Assembly: GCF_030499515.1 (NCBI RefSeq)
Contig: NZ_JASTWJ010000001.1
Location: forward strand, 5,746,001-5,810,000
DNA: 64,000 nt
Reading direction: 5' to 3'
From: Streptomyces sp. DT2A-34
GTDB taxonomy: Bacteria > Actinomycetota > Actinomycetes > Streptomycetales > Streptomycetaceae
Part shown: one piece after another, positions 24,661 through 33,491 of the stretch
Layout of the letters: each line of letters starts with the position of its first letter
How positions within the stretch are numbered: position 1 is the stretch's first letter
Notes under the pieces: model-generated
Databases searched by the model: none
What the model saw: the letters and a program-made list of their open reading frames with translations, nothing else
What the model was told of the DNA's origin: nothing
Position numbers and translations under genes: made by a program

Positions 24661-25832
24661 GTGTCTCGTGATCCTGTTTGCATCACTTTGAGTTGTTCGC
24701 GACGAGCTTCTTGATGTTGGTCTGGACGAGGCGGACCTTTGCCAGGATCTCGCCGGCGGTCGCGGTCCAGGTGAAGGGCCTGGCCTCGGAGTTCCAGGAG
24801 TCGATGTAGTTGTGGATCTGCGTGATCAGGACATTGACGCTGGCGAAGGTGCCGCGGCGGATCGACTGCCGGGTCAGGATGCCGAACCAGGTCTCGATCT
24901 GATTGATCCAGGAAGACCCGACGGGGGTGAAGTGAAAGCGGACGCGGGAGTTTTTGGCCAGCCATGCCTTCACTTCCGGTGTGGTGTGGGTGGAGAGGTT
25001 GTCCAGGACGACGTGGATCTCCTTCCCCGCATGCGGCTTCACTGCCTTCTTCAGAAAGGCCAGGAAGTTCTTGCCGTTCCGGCTCGGCTTGCACTCGCCG
25101 ATGACTTCACCGGTGCCGACGTTGAGGGCGGCGAACAGATTCGTGGTGCCGTGCCGCACGTAGTCGTGGGTGCGCTTCTCGGTGGCCGCGAAAGCGACCG
25201 GCAGTACCGGCTGGGTGCGGTCCAGCGCCTGGATCTGCGTCTTCTCGTCGATCGAGAGCACGACCGCCCCACCGGGCGGAGCAAGGTAGAGCCCGACCAC
25301 ATCGGCGACCTTCTCCGCGAACGCGGGGTCCCTGGAAATCTTGAAGGTGCCGCTGCGATGCGGCTTGAGTTGCTCCTCGCGCCAGATCCGCGCGATGTAG
25401 TGCCAGGACACGGTGATGTCCTCGGTCCGCTTCAGGTACTTCGCCAGCTCGCGCGTCGACCAGTGCGAAAGCCCGGTGCCGGCCGGCGGTGTCATACGCG
25501 TCAGCGCAATCACCCGCGCCCGTACCCGTGCCGGTACCTGGTCCCGGGCCCCACCGGGGCGATCGCCTTCCAGCCCGGCCAGCCCGCGCCGGGCATAACG
25601 GGTCTTCCAGCGGTCCACGGTCGGCAGCGACACCCCGAGCAACTCGGCAATGTCCTTGCGCCGCCGCCCCTCACCCGACCACAGAACGATCCGGGCCCGC
25701 GTCGCCAAATCCGCAGACACATCACGACAATTCGCCAACTCCCGCAACTCGGCGGCCTGTTCCACGGAAAGCTCCATGCCAGCACCAACGAGACACGCAA
25801 GATCACGTAACGCGAACGCGATCACGAGACAC
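24661..25832. mobile_element. IS630-family insertion sequence, 1,172 bp, complete
   Basis: Perfect 13-bp inverted ends (GTGTCTCGTGATC at 24661-24673, complement at 25820-25832) flanked on both sides by TA (24659-24660 and 25833-25834), the target duplicated by IS630/mariner-type elements. It inserted 21 bp after the stop of the WD40 gene. Confidence 0.92.
24683..25777 (-). CDS. IS630-family transposase
   Basis: 364 residues from the ATG at 25777. N-terminal helix-turn-helix pair (RKDIAELLGVSLPTVDRWKT; winged helix around TRELAKYLKRTEDITVSWHY) and the DDE catalytic core: VVLSIDEKTQIQALDR (first D), IHVVLDNLSTHTTPEV (second D) and SSWINQIETWFGILTR (E). The gene is uninterrupted, so it is probably functional. 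Confidence 0.93.
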   Translation of the reverse strand: MELSVEQAAELRELANCRDVSADLATRARIVLWSGEGRRRKDIAELLGVSLPTVDRWKTRYARRGLAGLEGDRPGGARDQVPARVRARVIALTRMTPPAGTGLSHWSTRELAKYLKRTEDITVSWHYIARIWREEQLKPHRSGTFKISRDPAFAEKVADVVGLYLAPPGGAVVLSIDEKTQIQALDRTQPVLPVAFAATEKRTHDYVRHGTTNLFAALNVGTGEVIGECKPSRNGKNFLAFLKKAVKPHAGKEIHVVLDNLSTHTTPEVKAWLAKNSRVRFHFTPVGSSWINQIETWFGILTRQSIRRGTFASVNVLITQIHNYIDSWNSEARPFTWTATAGEILAKVRLVQTNIKKLVANNSK

Positions 25833-26049
25833 TAGAGCCGAGGCTAAGGATGAGCGCCCTGCCAGCCATCCGGGACGGGCAGGGAATATCCGCTGCCTGA
25901 TAGTCGTGCTACGAGCTCCCGCACCTCCTGAACGACTTTCAGTACCTACTGGCCGGGCGGGAACCGAGGCGAAGCGGACGACGAGGCCGCGTTGCAGTCG
26001 CTGTAGGGGGCGCTGACCGTCTACGGCAGCGCGGTTCACCGGCGGTGGC

Positions 26050-26613
26050 CTACTCGTATGCCCAGGCGCGGCCGGTCTGCCGGTACTCCTCGACGGGGAT
26101 GGGATCGACCCCGGTGCGCATGCGGGCGGTGTAGAGGTGGCCGTCAAGGTGGTCGATCTCGTGGTGGATGAGGCGGGCGAGGCCGCGTTCGTACACGGTG
26201 GTGACCCTCTCGCCGGTCAGGGCCGTGGCTTCGACGGTGATCTTCAGGGGGCGGGGGACGAGGCCGCGGACGTCGAAGAAGCTCAGGCAGCCCTCGTACT
26301 GCTCGTCCGCTTCGTCGGAGCGGTCAGTGATGCGCGGGTTGAGCAGGATGATGGCCGGGGCGTCGCCCGGGGGCTGGACGACGGCGACGGCACGTCCGAT
26401 GCCGATCTGCGGGGCAGCGATACCCATGCCCTTGGCGAAGGGGTGGACCTGTCCGATCCGATCCATGGCGGCGAACAGCTCGTCCGTGATGCGCTCGGCC
26501 TCGTCGCGCTCGGTGGGCAGATCGAAGGCGCGGGCCGGTTCGGCGAGGATGCCGGCGCCGTGCTGGACGACGCCGAGGTCTCGCATCTGCTGGCTGGGCC
26601 GCACGTCAATCAC
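26050..26613 (-). CDS. Peptide deformylase
   Basis: 187 residues, starting at a GTG that overlaps the stop of the upstream XRE gene by four bases. All three metal-site motifs are present: GMGIAAPQIG (motif I), EGCLSF with the Cys ligand (motif II) and HHEIDHLDG with two His ligands and the catalytic Glu (motif III). The enzyme removes the N-formyl group from nascent proteins using Fe2+ or Ni2+. Streptomyces genomes already carry several copies. This one is coupled to a DNA-binding regulator rather than to fmt, which suggests a specialised role such as resistance to a deformylase inhibitor or processing of a formylated peptide. Confidence 0.93.
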   Translation of the reverse strand: MIDVRPSQQMRDLGVVQHGAGILAEPARAFDLPTERDEAERITDELFAAMDRIGQVHPFAKGMGIAAPQIGIGRAVAVVQPPGDAPAIILLNPRITDRSDEADEQYEGCLSFFDVRGLVPRPLKITVEATALTGERVTTVYERGLARLIHHEIDHLDGHLYTARMRTGVDPIPVEEYRQTGRAWAYE

Positions 26614-27584
26614 CTGAACTCCCCTTGATTCATGTCGCGTTCGGGCCGTGCCCGAAACCGCCATTCCAGACGGTACCGAGCGTGCAGGGCGGGTGCCGCC
26701 GTGATCCACGTGAATTGCCGTAGCTCACCGTCGTCACTGCGGACGGGCGGCGTCCGCAGCGGAGAGGCTTCGGCAGTCATGGACGTCTCGGTGCCCCACA
26801 CGACCGGGTCGAGGGCGGCGGGGAAGGCGAGCTGGACTTCGAGCTGTTCGGTGGGCAGGCGTACGGCCCGCTGGAACCAGTTGCCCCACTTGTCGTCGCC
26901 GACGGTGTAGGCGTACTCGATCCACACGGACTCGCCCGGGTAGAGCGGGAAGCGGCCGTGTTCGTTGTCGAACACCAGCCAGACTTCCTTGAAGGCGTCG
27001 CGGTCGTGTTTCACCTGCCAGCTCATTGCCTCGCCCCGGCAGGTCGCGGTGAGGGCGAGTTCGTTCCAGGTCAGCGGGTGGGCCCGGTAGTGGGCGTTGG
27101 AGCGTTCCGGGTCGCCGGGGTAGCGGTCCACGGAGATCCGGATCAGGTAGCGGGTCACTGGCTCATCGCCGGTGTTCCGCAGTCGGCGGCGCATGGTCAG
27201 CCGGTACTTGCTGCCGTCGTACTGGAGCCGTGCCGCGTCGTGTTCGACGATGAGGGCCGATCCGGTCGCGTACGGCTGCTCGGGCCTGCGCTGGGCGGGC
27301 GGCGTGGCTGCCGGACGCCGGGCACGGGCCTTCGCCTGCTCGTAGTCGCACCAGCGCCGCCAGATCGACTTTCCGGCGTTCAGAGCCTCGTCTGCGAGGC
27401 GCGAAAACTCTTCGCTGGGCTTGTGGCGGCCCGACTCCACGTGGCTGACGTAGGACGGGTCGAAGCCCATGGCAAGCGCCAACGCCCGCTTGGACATGCC
27501 GCGTACTTCCCGCCACCGCGCCACTTCGGCCGCATAGTCCTCGGCTGCCTGCTCGACGGTGGTCTCGTCGTCTTGCGCGCCCAT
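26610..27584 (-). CDS. XRE-family regulator with a C-terminal beta-rich domain
   Basis: 324 residues from the ATG at 27584. The N-terminal helix-turn-helix is standard (WREVRGMSKRALALAMGFDP then SYVSHVESGRHKPS), followed by an Arg/Ala/Pro linker. A domain of about 200 residues full of predicted strands follows (LTMRRRLRNTGDEPVTRYLI, WLVFDNEHGRFPLYPGESVW, IEYAYTVGDDKWGNWFQRAV) and resembles an immunoglobulin-like or sensor fold. It is translationally coupled to the deformylase gene downstream and divergent from the glycosyltransferase series. It probably controls its own operon and perhaps the divergent one. Confidence 0.82.
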   Translation of the reverse strand: MGAQDDETTVEQAAEDYAAEVARWREVRGMSKRALALAMGFDPSYVSHVESGRHKPSEEFSRLADEALNAGKSIWRRWCDYEQAKARARRPAATPPAQRRPEQPYATGSALIVEHDAARLQYDGSKYRLTMRRRLRNTGDEPVTRYLIRISVDRYPGDPERSNAHYRAHPLTWNELALTATCRGEAMSWQVKHDRDAFKEVWLVFDNEHGRFPLYPGESVWIEYAYTVGDDKWGNWFQRAVRLPTEQLEVQLAFPAALDPVVWGTETSMTAEASPLRTPPVRSDDGELRQFTWITAAPALHARYRLEWRFRARPERDMNQGEFR

Positions 27585-27729
27585 CAAAGGCCGCCCCCGC
27601 GTCACTTGGTGGTGAGCATGAATGAACCGTGAGTGATCCAAGTTCATCATCCCGTCACGGCCCGCGTCGCCGGTTTCCTTCCCTCACCGGCCCGGATCGA
27701 CCATCCGGGCAACGTGAGGGAGGCGACGC
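27585..27729. promoter_or_regulatory. Divergent promoter region between XRE regulator and glycosyltransferase series
   Basis: 145 bp between divergent starts. Contains the AGGGAGGC ribosome site of the + strand gene at about 27718 and an AT-rich patch around 27617-27650 that is the best candidate for overlapping promoters and an operator. Confidence 0.5.
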
Positions 27730-28887
27730 ATGCGCGTGCTGTATCTGCTCAACATCTCCAACCCTGACCGGCTTTCGGCCGACTCGGGGTGGATCTTCGC
27801 GGACCTTCTCGCCCCGGCTCTGGCGGACGCCGGGGCGGAGGTGACCGTCGCGGCGCCGGCGGCGGCCGGGGATGGCCGCTGCGGCTTCCACCGCACGAAG
27901 GTGCCGGGGACGAAGTACCGGGCCCGGTTCTCCGCTGACATCGACGAACTGGTGGCCCTGATCCGGCAGACGAGGCCGGACGCGGTGGTGGCCAACCAGA
28001 TCGAGGAGGCCCCGGCGATCCGAACGGCCCTGCTGGAGGCCGGATCTCACGCGCTGCTGGCCGGGTACTGCCACTACCTGCCGTTCTCCTTCACCAGCGG
28101 CGGTCAGCTCCTGCTGGATCCGTCTCTGGACGACGCGGGACTCGGACGGCCGGTGCTGCTGGCGTTCGCCGCCGGGCTGGCCGCCTGCGACCGGGTGATG
28201 GTCCACTCCTCCACGGCCGCCTCCTGGGCCTCGGCTGCCGCAGCCCGGATGACCGTGGACCTCGGCGAGAAGCTGCGGGTGGTGCCCGCTCCGCGTGACG
28301 AGCGTCTGGTCCGCGCTCCCGCTGCCACCGAGCCCGTCTCCGACGCCGGGGCGATCGGCATCTACAACCACCGGCTGTATGCGCACTACGGCACCGAGCA
28401 GTTCGTGCACCTGGCCCGCGACCTGGCCGCCTCCAGCTCCGTCCGGCTGCGGGTGATGGACCTGTTCGGGCAGCGCCGTCCCGAACGGCAGGGCCTGGAC
28501 AACAGCCCCGAGAAGATGCGCGACCAGCTCTCCGCCCTGCCGCACGTCCAGATCGTCTCCGACCGGGGCGACCGCGTCCGCTACAAGAGCCTGCTGGCCG
28601 GAGCCCGCTTCGGCATTGCTCCCTTCCGCGCCGGCTGCCCCTGGTCCATGAGCGTGATCGACTGTCAGGGCATGGGCCTGCCGGTCATCTCGCCCCGGCT
28701 GGGCTGGCTCGCCGAGCACATCGACACCGAGCTGTGCTTCGACACCCCGGCCGAGGCCGTCGCCCTGGCCGAACGCCTCACTACCGACGACGAGTTCCAC
28801 GCCCTGCACGCCAAACGCGCCCACGCCTCCACCGCCGGCTTCACCCCGGCCCTGGTCGCCGCCCGCTACCTGGAGGCCATCTCGTGA
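27730..28887 (+). CDS. GT-B glycosyltransferase, first gene of a coupled series
   Basis: 385 residues with the two-Rossmann GT-B layout: N-terminal RVLYLLNISNPDRLSADSGW and PDAVVANQIEEAPAIRTALL, C-terminal donor-binding half with YNHRLYAHYGTEQFVHLARD, ARFGIAPFRAGCPWSMSVID and CQGMGLPVISPRLG. The Glu-containing EX7E-like end of GT4 is weakly preserved. Preceded by a good AGGGAGGC site and overlapping the next gene by GTGA, so it leads the four-gene run 27730-31740. Donor and acceptor unknown. Confidence 0.8.
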   Translation: MRVLYLLNISNPDRLSADSGWIFADLLAPALADAGAEVTVAAPAAAGDGRCGFHRTKVPGTKYRARFSADIDELVALIRQTRPDAVVANQIEEAPAIRTALLEAGSHALLAGYCHYLPFSFTSGGQLLLDPSLDDAGLGRPVLLAFAAGLAACDRVMVHSSTAASWASAAAARMTVDLGEKLRVVPAPRDERLVRAPAATEPVSDAGAIGIYNHRLYAHYGTEQFVHLARDLAASSSVRLRVMDLFGQRRPERQGLDNSPEKMRDQLSALPHVQIVSDRGDRVRYKSLLAGARFGIAPFRAGCPWSMSVIDCQGMGLPVISPRLGWLAEHIDTELCFDTPAEAVALAERLTTDDEFHALHAKRAHASTAGFTPALVAARYLEAIS

Positions 28888-29591
28888 CGACCGTGTTCGA
28901 TGCGGTGTTCCTCTCCTACGACGAGCCGATGGCCAACTCCCTTCACGCCCGCCTGCAAAGAACCCTCGGCGGCACGGTCAAGCGCCTGCACGGCGTGCAC
29001 GGGATGCGCCGGGCCTACCGGCTGTGTGCCGAAGTCGTAGATCGCGAGCAGTTCTTTCTCGCCGACGGCGACTTCGCCATCGACACCGGCTTCGCCCCCG
29101 CCACCGTTGAGCCGCTGGACGAAGGCGTGGCCATGCGGGTGTGGCGGGCGGTCAACCCCGTCAACGGCCTCACCTACGGATACGGCGGGCTGAAGCTGAT
29201 CCGCCGCAGTGCCCTGCGCGAGATGGGCGAGGCGGTGGACGTGCTCGCCGCCATCCCTGGCCGTATCGAGTTCGCGGGGCAGAGCGCGGGCGTCACCCGG
29301 TTCAACCAGAGCCCCTTCCATGCCTGGAAGGCCGGTTTCCGCGAGTGCGCGATGCTCGCCCGCGGCAGCGAGTACGGCATGGCCGACGACGACGCCCGCG
29401 AACGGTTGGAGGCATGGACCGCGAGCCGCGATGGGGAGTTCGCCGCCTACGCCGCTGCCGGAGCCAACGAGGGCATCGCCTTCGCCCGCGGGGCCGCCCG
29501 CGCTCCCAAGCTGTTCGATCACCTCAACGACCCCACCTGGCTGCGGGACCGCTTCACCGCTGCCCACGGGGACCAGGCGGTCTCGGGATGA
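28884..29591 (+). CDS. GT-A-like protein with DGD motif
   Basis: 235 residues from a GTG overlapping the previous stop. The pattern VFDAVFLSYDEPMANSLHAR, KRLHGVHGMRRAYRLCAEVV and QFFLADGDFAIDTGF is that of GT-A-like proteins in which DGD takes the place of the metal-binding DxD. A fold related to glycosyltransferases is therefore likely, though no named family is certain. The later WKAGFRECAMLARGSEYGMA and an Ala-rich C-terminus are unassigned. It is coupled on both sides to glycosyltransferase genes. Confidence 0.65.
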   Translation: MTTVFDAVFLSYDEPMANSLHARLQRTLGGTVKRLHGVHGMRRAYRLCAEVVDREQFFLADGDFAIDTGFAPATVEPLDEGVAMRVWRAVNPVNGLTYGYGGLKLIRRSALREMGEAVDVLAAIPGRIEFAGQSAGVTRFNQSPFHAWKAGFRECAMLARGSEYGMADDDARERLEAWTASRDGEFAAYAAAGANEGIAFARGAARAPKLFDHLNDPTWLRDRFTAAHGDQAVSG

Positions 29592-30823
29592 CCGGTCCGC
29601 TGGTACTCATCGAGCCCTACGCGCATCGCCTGGGCGGCCACCACCAGCACACGCTAACCGCGCTGGCCCAGGCCCGGCCCGGCAGCCTGGCCATCGCCAC
29701 GCACGGGACCGCCCGCGAAACGGCCACCGTCCTGCGCCAGGTCGGGGCCCGGTTGATCACCGCCCCTGTCGGGCGCCCGGCGGCCGTCCTGCTGGCCGCG
29801 TCCCGCCTCATGGCCGCTCTCTCCACGGCCGGGCAGCGCATCTTCCGCTCCAGCCGGTGGCCCTGCCGCTTTCGTCGGCTCCCGCACCAGATCACCCTCA
29901 TCGCCCGCTGCCTGGCCGAGGCATCCGCCCTGCGCACAGCACGCCGCCTTGAGCCCGGTGCCGCAGCGGTCGCGATCCTGACCGCGAGCGAGGCCCTGCA
30001 CGGGGCCGCCGCACTCCTCGGCGGCAGGCCGCACCTGCGGTTCGTCCACGAACAGGTCACCACCGAAGACACCGCCGTGCGGCTCCTCGGCCATCTCGCC
30101 CGCAGGGGCGAGCGAGGGGTGATCGCGGTGTATCCGACCCGGGCGGTGGGCGATCAGATGGCGGCGTCCTTCCCGGAGCTGCCCGCGGTGGTGCGGGCCT
30201 TCGCGGTCGACGACGGCCGCCGCCTGACCGAAGCCGAACGCGAAGGCGGCCGGACGGCCTTCGGTATCCCCGCCGCCGAAGCCGTGGTGTGCCTGGTGGG
30301 CGGCTGGTGGCCCTACAAGGACATCGCCGTCATCGATGCCGCCCTGGCCCGGCTGAAGGAACCGCTGCACCTCGTCGTCACCGGGTCCCCGCTCGACGAA
30401 GCCGTCCTCACGCGGTGGCGGGCCCTTCCCTGCCTTCGTCTGCACACAGTGCCCGGCCCTGTCACCGACAGCGTGCTGCGGCTGGTCTACGCCGCCGCCG
30501 ATGCCGCCCTGGTCGCTCGGCACCCCGGCGTCGGCAAGGAATCCGGGCTCGTGATGGACGCCGCCCGCCTCGGCGTCGCCCTGATCGTCTCCGACCACGA
30601 CGCCACGCTCACCGACCGGCTTCACGGCCAGCCCTGGGCCCTGACCTTCCCCGCCGGCGACCCGGACGCCCTCACGGAAGCCCTGCACACGCTCATCCGC
30701 CAGCCACCCGAGCGGCCCGGCCCCGAGGCACCCCGCCTGCTGGGCATGTGGCCGGCCGACGAACAGGCCGACTTCCTCACTCGCACCTTCTCCTCCCTGC
30801 CCGCCAAGGAGTCACGATGCTGA
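29588..30823 (+). CDS. GT-B glycosyltransferase
   Basis: 411 residues starting at an ATG that overlaps the previous stop (ATGA). N-terminus PLVLIEPYAHRLGGHHQHTL is a glycosyltransferase acceptor-domain opening. The C-terminal half has VVCLVGGWWPYKDIAVIDAA, YAAADAALVARHPGVGKESG and LVMDAARLGVALIVSDHD, with the E-rich donor-phosphate site (GKESG). It lacks signal peptide and membrane spans. Confidence 0.75.
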   Translation: MTGPLVLIEPYAHRLGGHHQHTLTALAQARPGSLAIATHGTARETATVLRQVGARLITAPVGRPAAVLLAASRLMAALSTAGQRIFRSSRWPCRFRRLPHQITLIARCLAEASALRTARRLEPGAAAVAILTASEALHGAAALLGGRPHLRFVHEQVTTEDTAVRLLGHLARRGERGVIAVYPTRAVGDQMAASFPELPAVVRAFAVDDGRRLTEAEREGGRTAFGIPAAEAVVCLVGGWWPYKDIAVIDAALARLKEPLHLVVTGSPLDEAVLTRWRALPCLRLHTVPGPVTDSVLRLVYAAADAALVARHPGVGKESGLVMDAARLGVALIVSDHDATLTDRLHGQPWALTFPAGDPDALTEALHTLIRQPPERPGPEAPRLLGMWPADEQADFLTRTFSSLPAKESRC

Positions 30824-31740
30824 TCAACCCCCCGCCGCTGATCGCCGTCATCGGCCCCGTCGAAGTGCCGCTACTGGCCGCCTGGGTCCGCCACTACCGG
30901 CTCCTGGGCATCGAAAGGTTCCTCATCGCCTTCCACTTCCCCGAGCACGTCCCCGACCAGCAGCGCCAGGAACTCCAGGCCGCCAGCCGCGAACTGGGCA
31001 TCATCCCCACCGGCACCACCACCGGCCCATGGCACGAGCACACCAACGGCGAACTCAGGCAGGCCCTGCGGCAGCAGGCCGGGCCTGGCTGGCACCTGCT
31101 CGCCGACGCCGACGAGTTCCAGCAGTACCCGGCCCCGCTGGACGAGGTGATCGCCCAGGCCGAGCACGCCAAGAACGGTGTGGTGGGTGGCCTGATGCTC
31201 GACCGCATCTCCGCTGACGGCTCCCTGACCGGCTGGGATCCGCAGACGGGCAGCCTGGATACGGCGTATCCGCTCGGCGGCTTCCTCACCCACCAGCTCC
31301 TGCGCGGCGACCCCCGCAAGATCGTCCTTGCGCACTCCAGCGTCTCGGTCGCGTCCGGCAGCCACCGCGCGGAGGGCCACCGCCCCGCCAACCGGCCCCC
31401 GGTCGCCGTCCACCACTTCAAGTGGCATGCCGGCGTACGCCAGGACATCGAGCGGCGGGCCGTTCACTCCGCGGACGGCACCTGGAAGACCGCCTCCCCG
31501 GCCCGGCTCGCCGAGGCCCGCCGCCTGCTCCAGCACCTTCACCGCCATGGCGGCCGGATCGCGGCCGAATCCCGGAACCTGGACTTCAGGCTCGTCTCAC
31601 TCCAGACCGTTCCCGACTGGTGGGCAGAGCGAGCGACGCGGCTGGTCACCACGTGGCGGCCACCAGGGGCGGCGGATCAGAGCCAGCCCGGCGTGACGAT
31701 CTCCTCGCCCTCACCCTCGGGCGGCTCGAACCGGGCATAG
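30817..31740 (+). CDS. GT2/GT92-type glycosyltransferase
   Basis: 307 residues. N-terminal PPLIAVIGPVEVPLLAAWVR and HYRLLGIERFLIAFHF, then the metal-binding motif LLADADEFQQYP, followed by HSSVSVASGSHRAEGH and VHHFKWHAG, all features of the glycosyltransferase 92-like group with DxDEF. Start overlaps the previous stop. Its last 64 bp overlap the convergent P-loop gene, so the extreme C-terminus (low-complexity Ser/Pro/Gly) is less certain. Confidence 0.8.
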   Translation: MLINPPPLIAVIGPVEVPLLAAWVRHYRLLGIERFLIAFHFPEHVPDQQRQELQAASRELGIIPTGTTTGPWHEHTNGELRQALRQQAGPGWHLLADADEFQQYPAPLDEVIAQAEHAKNGVVGGLMLDRISADGSLTGWDPQTGSLDTAYPLGGFLTHQLLRGDPRKIVLAHSSVSVASGSHRAEGHRPANRPPVAVHHFKWHAGVRQDIERRAVHSADGTWKTASPARLAEARRLLQHLHRHGGRIAAESRNLDFRLVSLQTVPDWWAERATRLVTTWRPPGAADQSQPGVTISSPSPSGGSNRA

Positions 31741-32213
31741 AAATCGTCGAGCGCCGACTCCGTGACGGTCAGCGCGTTGGCGTCCCCACGCAGGTTGCGC
31801 TCCTCAAGACGCCGCAGCAGCTCGGCCCGCTCGACAGGGAAGTACAGCAGCCGCCACCGGCCGCCCGCCTCCTCGACGAGCTTCTTCCACTCCTCGCGGG
31901 CCGAGTGCAGCCACAGGCCGTGATCCAGCACGGCGTCCCGGCCCTGCGCGACCAGCGCCACCAGGCGCTCGCGGACCTCCGCGACCACCGGCGCCTCCAG
32001 AGCGAAGTAGTCCCGCTCCGGATAGTCCACGCCGTAGCGGCCGTGCCGGGCGTGCACCAGCTCATCCACCGACAGCCGCACCGCCCGGGACGGCTCCAGC
32101 CGCTGCTTGGCGTACGTGGTCTTGCCCGACCCGGTCAGTCCGACCAGCAGATACACCACCGGCCCGTCCTCACGATCACGGTCGGCCACCTGGCCGGGCT
32201 CCACGGCCTTCAC
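31677..32213 (-). CDS. P-loop kinase (AAA_33 type)
   Basis: 178 residues from a GTG at 32213 with an AGGAGGAG site. Walker A is LLVGLTGSGKTTYAKQRL near residue 23. A lid/acceptor region VDYPERDYFALEAPVVAEVR and DAVLDHGLWLHSAREEWKKL follows, then LLRRLEERNLRGDAN. The family phosphorylates small molecules or polynucleotide ends; the substrate here is unknown. It is convergent with the GT92-like gene and divergent from the FkbM methyltransferase gene. Confidence 0.85.
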   Translation of the reverse strand: MKAVEPGQVADRDREDGPVVYLLVGLTGSGKTTYAKQRLEPSRAVRLSVDELVHARHGRYGVDYPERDYFALEAPVVAEVRERLVALVAQGRDAVLDHGLWLHSAREEWKKLVEEAGGRWRLLYFPVERAELLRRLEERNLRGDANALTVTESALDDFYARFEPPEGEGEEIVTPGWL

Positions 32214-32323
32214 CTGCGCTCTCCTCCTGTACTCCGGGGACTGCTCCCTGGAACCCAGCCTGCCACCCCTCCACCCCGCAGCGCGGCCGAACGGCCACGC
32301 CCCACCCCCTAGGGAGATCCGCC

Positions 32324-33229
32324 GTGATCCCTCCGCTCGTACTCCGGTCCCTGCGTGCGTACGTGCGGCACGCACCCGGCTGCCCCGGCACACCACGGCT
32401 TGCCGGACACCTGAGCGACCACCTCAAACACCACCCGATCACCACGACCGCCCGCACCCGCTCCGGCAACGTCTTTCCCGTGACGACCAGTGACGTCATC
32501 CAGCGCTACCTCTGGCTGTTCGGCACGTGGGAGCCGCACCTGACCGCATGGATGCGCCACCGCATCACCCCGGGCGACCTCGTCATCGACGCCGGCGCAC
32601 ACACCGGCTACTTCACGCTGCTGGCTTCCCAGCTCACGGGGCCCACCGGCCGTGTCATCGCCATCGAGCCGTCCCCCGTCTTCCACCAGGCTCTGGTGGA
32701 GAACATCGAGGCCAATGGGTGCAGCAACGTCCGCACAGTGAACGCCGCCGTATCTGACACCCCGGGGAGGATGACGTTCTACCTGGAGCGTTCCACCAAC
32801 CTCGGCGGCACCACTGCCGTCCGCCCGCGAACCGTCGTCTCCTCCTTCGAGACGGAGGCCGCGCCGCTGCCGAACCTCGTCACCGATGACGAACTCGCCG
32901 CCGCCCGCCTGATCAAGATCGATATCGAGGGCGGCGAAGCGGCGGCCGTGCGCGGGCTGGCCCCCGTCCTGCACCGGCTACGGCCCGAAGCCGAGCTGGT
33001 TATTGAGGTCACCCCCCGGATGCTGGCCAAGCAGGGACAGCAGGCCGACGACGTGCTTGCACCCCTGCGCGAGCAGGGCTTCCACGTCTACCGGCTGGCC
33101 AACGACTACGCCGCAGCCAGCTACCCGGCTGCCCTGCGCAGGACCGCACCTGCCGTGCGCTGGCATGGGCCCGTCACGGAAATGAGCGACCTGATCTTCT
33201 CCCGCACCGACACCGAGACGCTCCCGTGA
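32324..33229 (+). CDS. FkbM-family methyltransferase
   Basis: 301 residues from a GTG with AGGGAG upstream. SAM motif LVIDAGAHTGYFTLLASQLT is at about residue 90, VIAIEPSPVFHQALVENIEA next, and LIKIDIEGGEAAAVRGLAPV is the FkbM signature. These enzymes O-methylate sugars and polyketides, which fits a glycan-modifying role beside the glycosyltransferases. Confidence 0.9.
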   Translation: MIPPLVLRSLRAYVRHAPGCPGTPRLAGHLSDHLKHHPITTTARTRSGNVFPVTTSDVIQRYLWLFGTWEPHLTAWMRHRITPGDLVIDAGAHTGYFTLLASQLTGPTGRVIAIEPSPVFHQALVENIEANGCSNVRTVNAAVSDTPGRMTFYLERSTNLGGTTAVRPRTVVSSFETEAAPLPNLVTDDELAAARLIKIDIEGGEAAAVRGLAPVLHRLRPEAELVIEVTPRMLAKQGQQADDVLAPLREQGFHVYRLANDYAAASYPAALRRTAPAVRWHGPVTEMSDLIFSRTDTETLP

Positions 33230-33491
33230 ACGCCCTGAATCACACCACCCGCACGTCACATCGGCTGACGAAGCATCGATGTGGACCGAGCGGTCAGGCA
33301 GACGTATCTCCTGGCTCCTGCCCAAGGCATAGCCGTACGACGGGCCCCTTTTCGGCGTAACCACAAGCGCTGTGGAGCTGAGCGGGCTCGGCCCCTGTGC
33401 CCGCTTGAACAATGGGGCTGCGTCCAGCTGCACGCGACGTAGGAGGCCATCGCCAAAACTGGACAACGGTGTATGCCTTGAATCGCCGTGA
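33230..33491. other. Gap between the FkbM gene and the relaxase gene
   Basis: About 260 bp without a convincing gene. It separates the glycosyltransferase island from the mobilizable element and might contain that element's left end, but no repeat of the right flank was found by eye. Confidence 0.4.
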
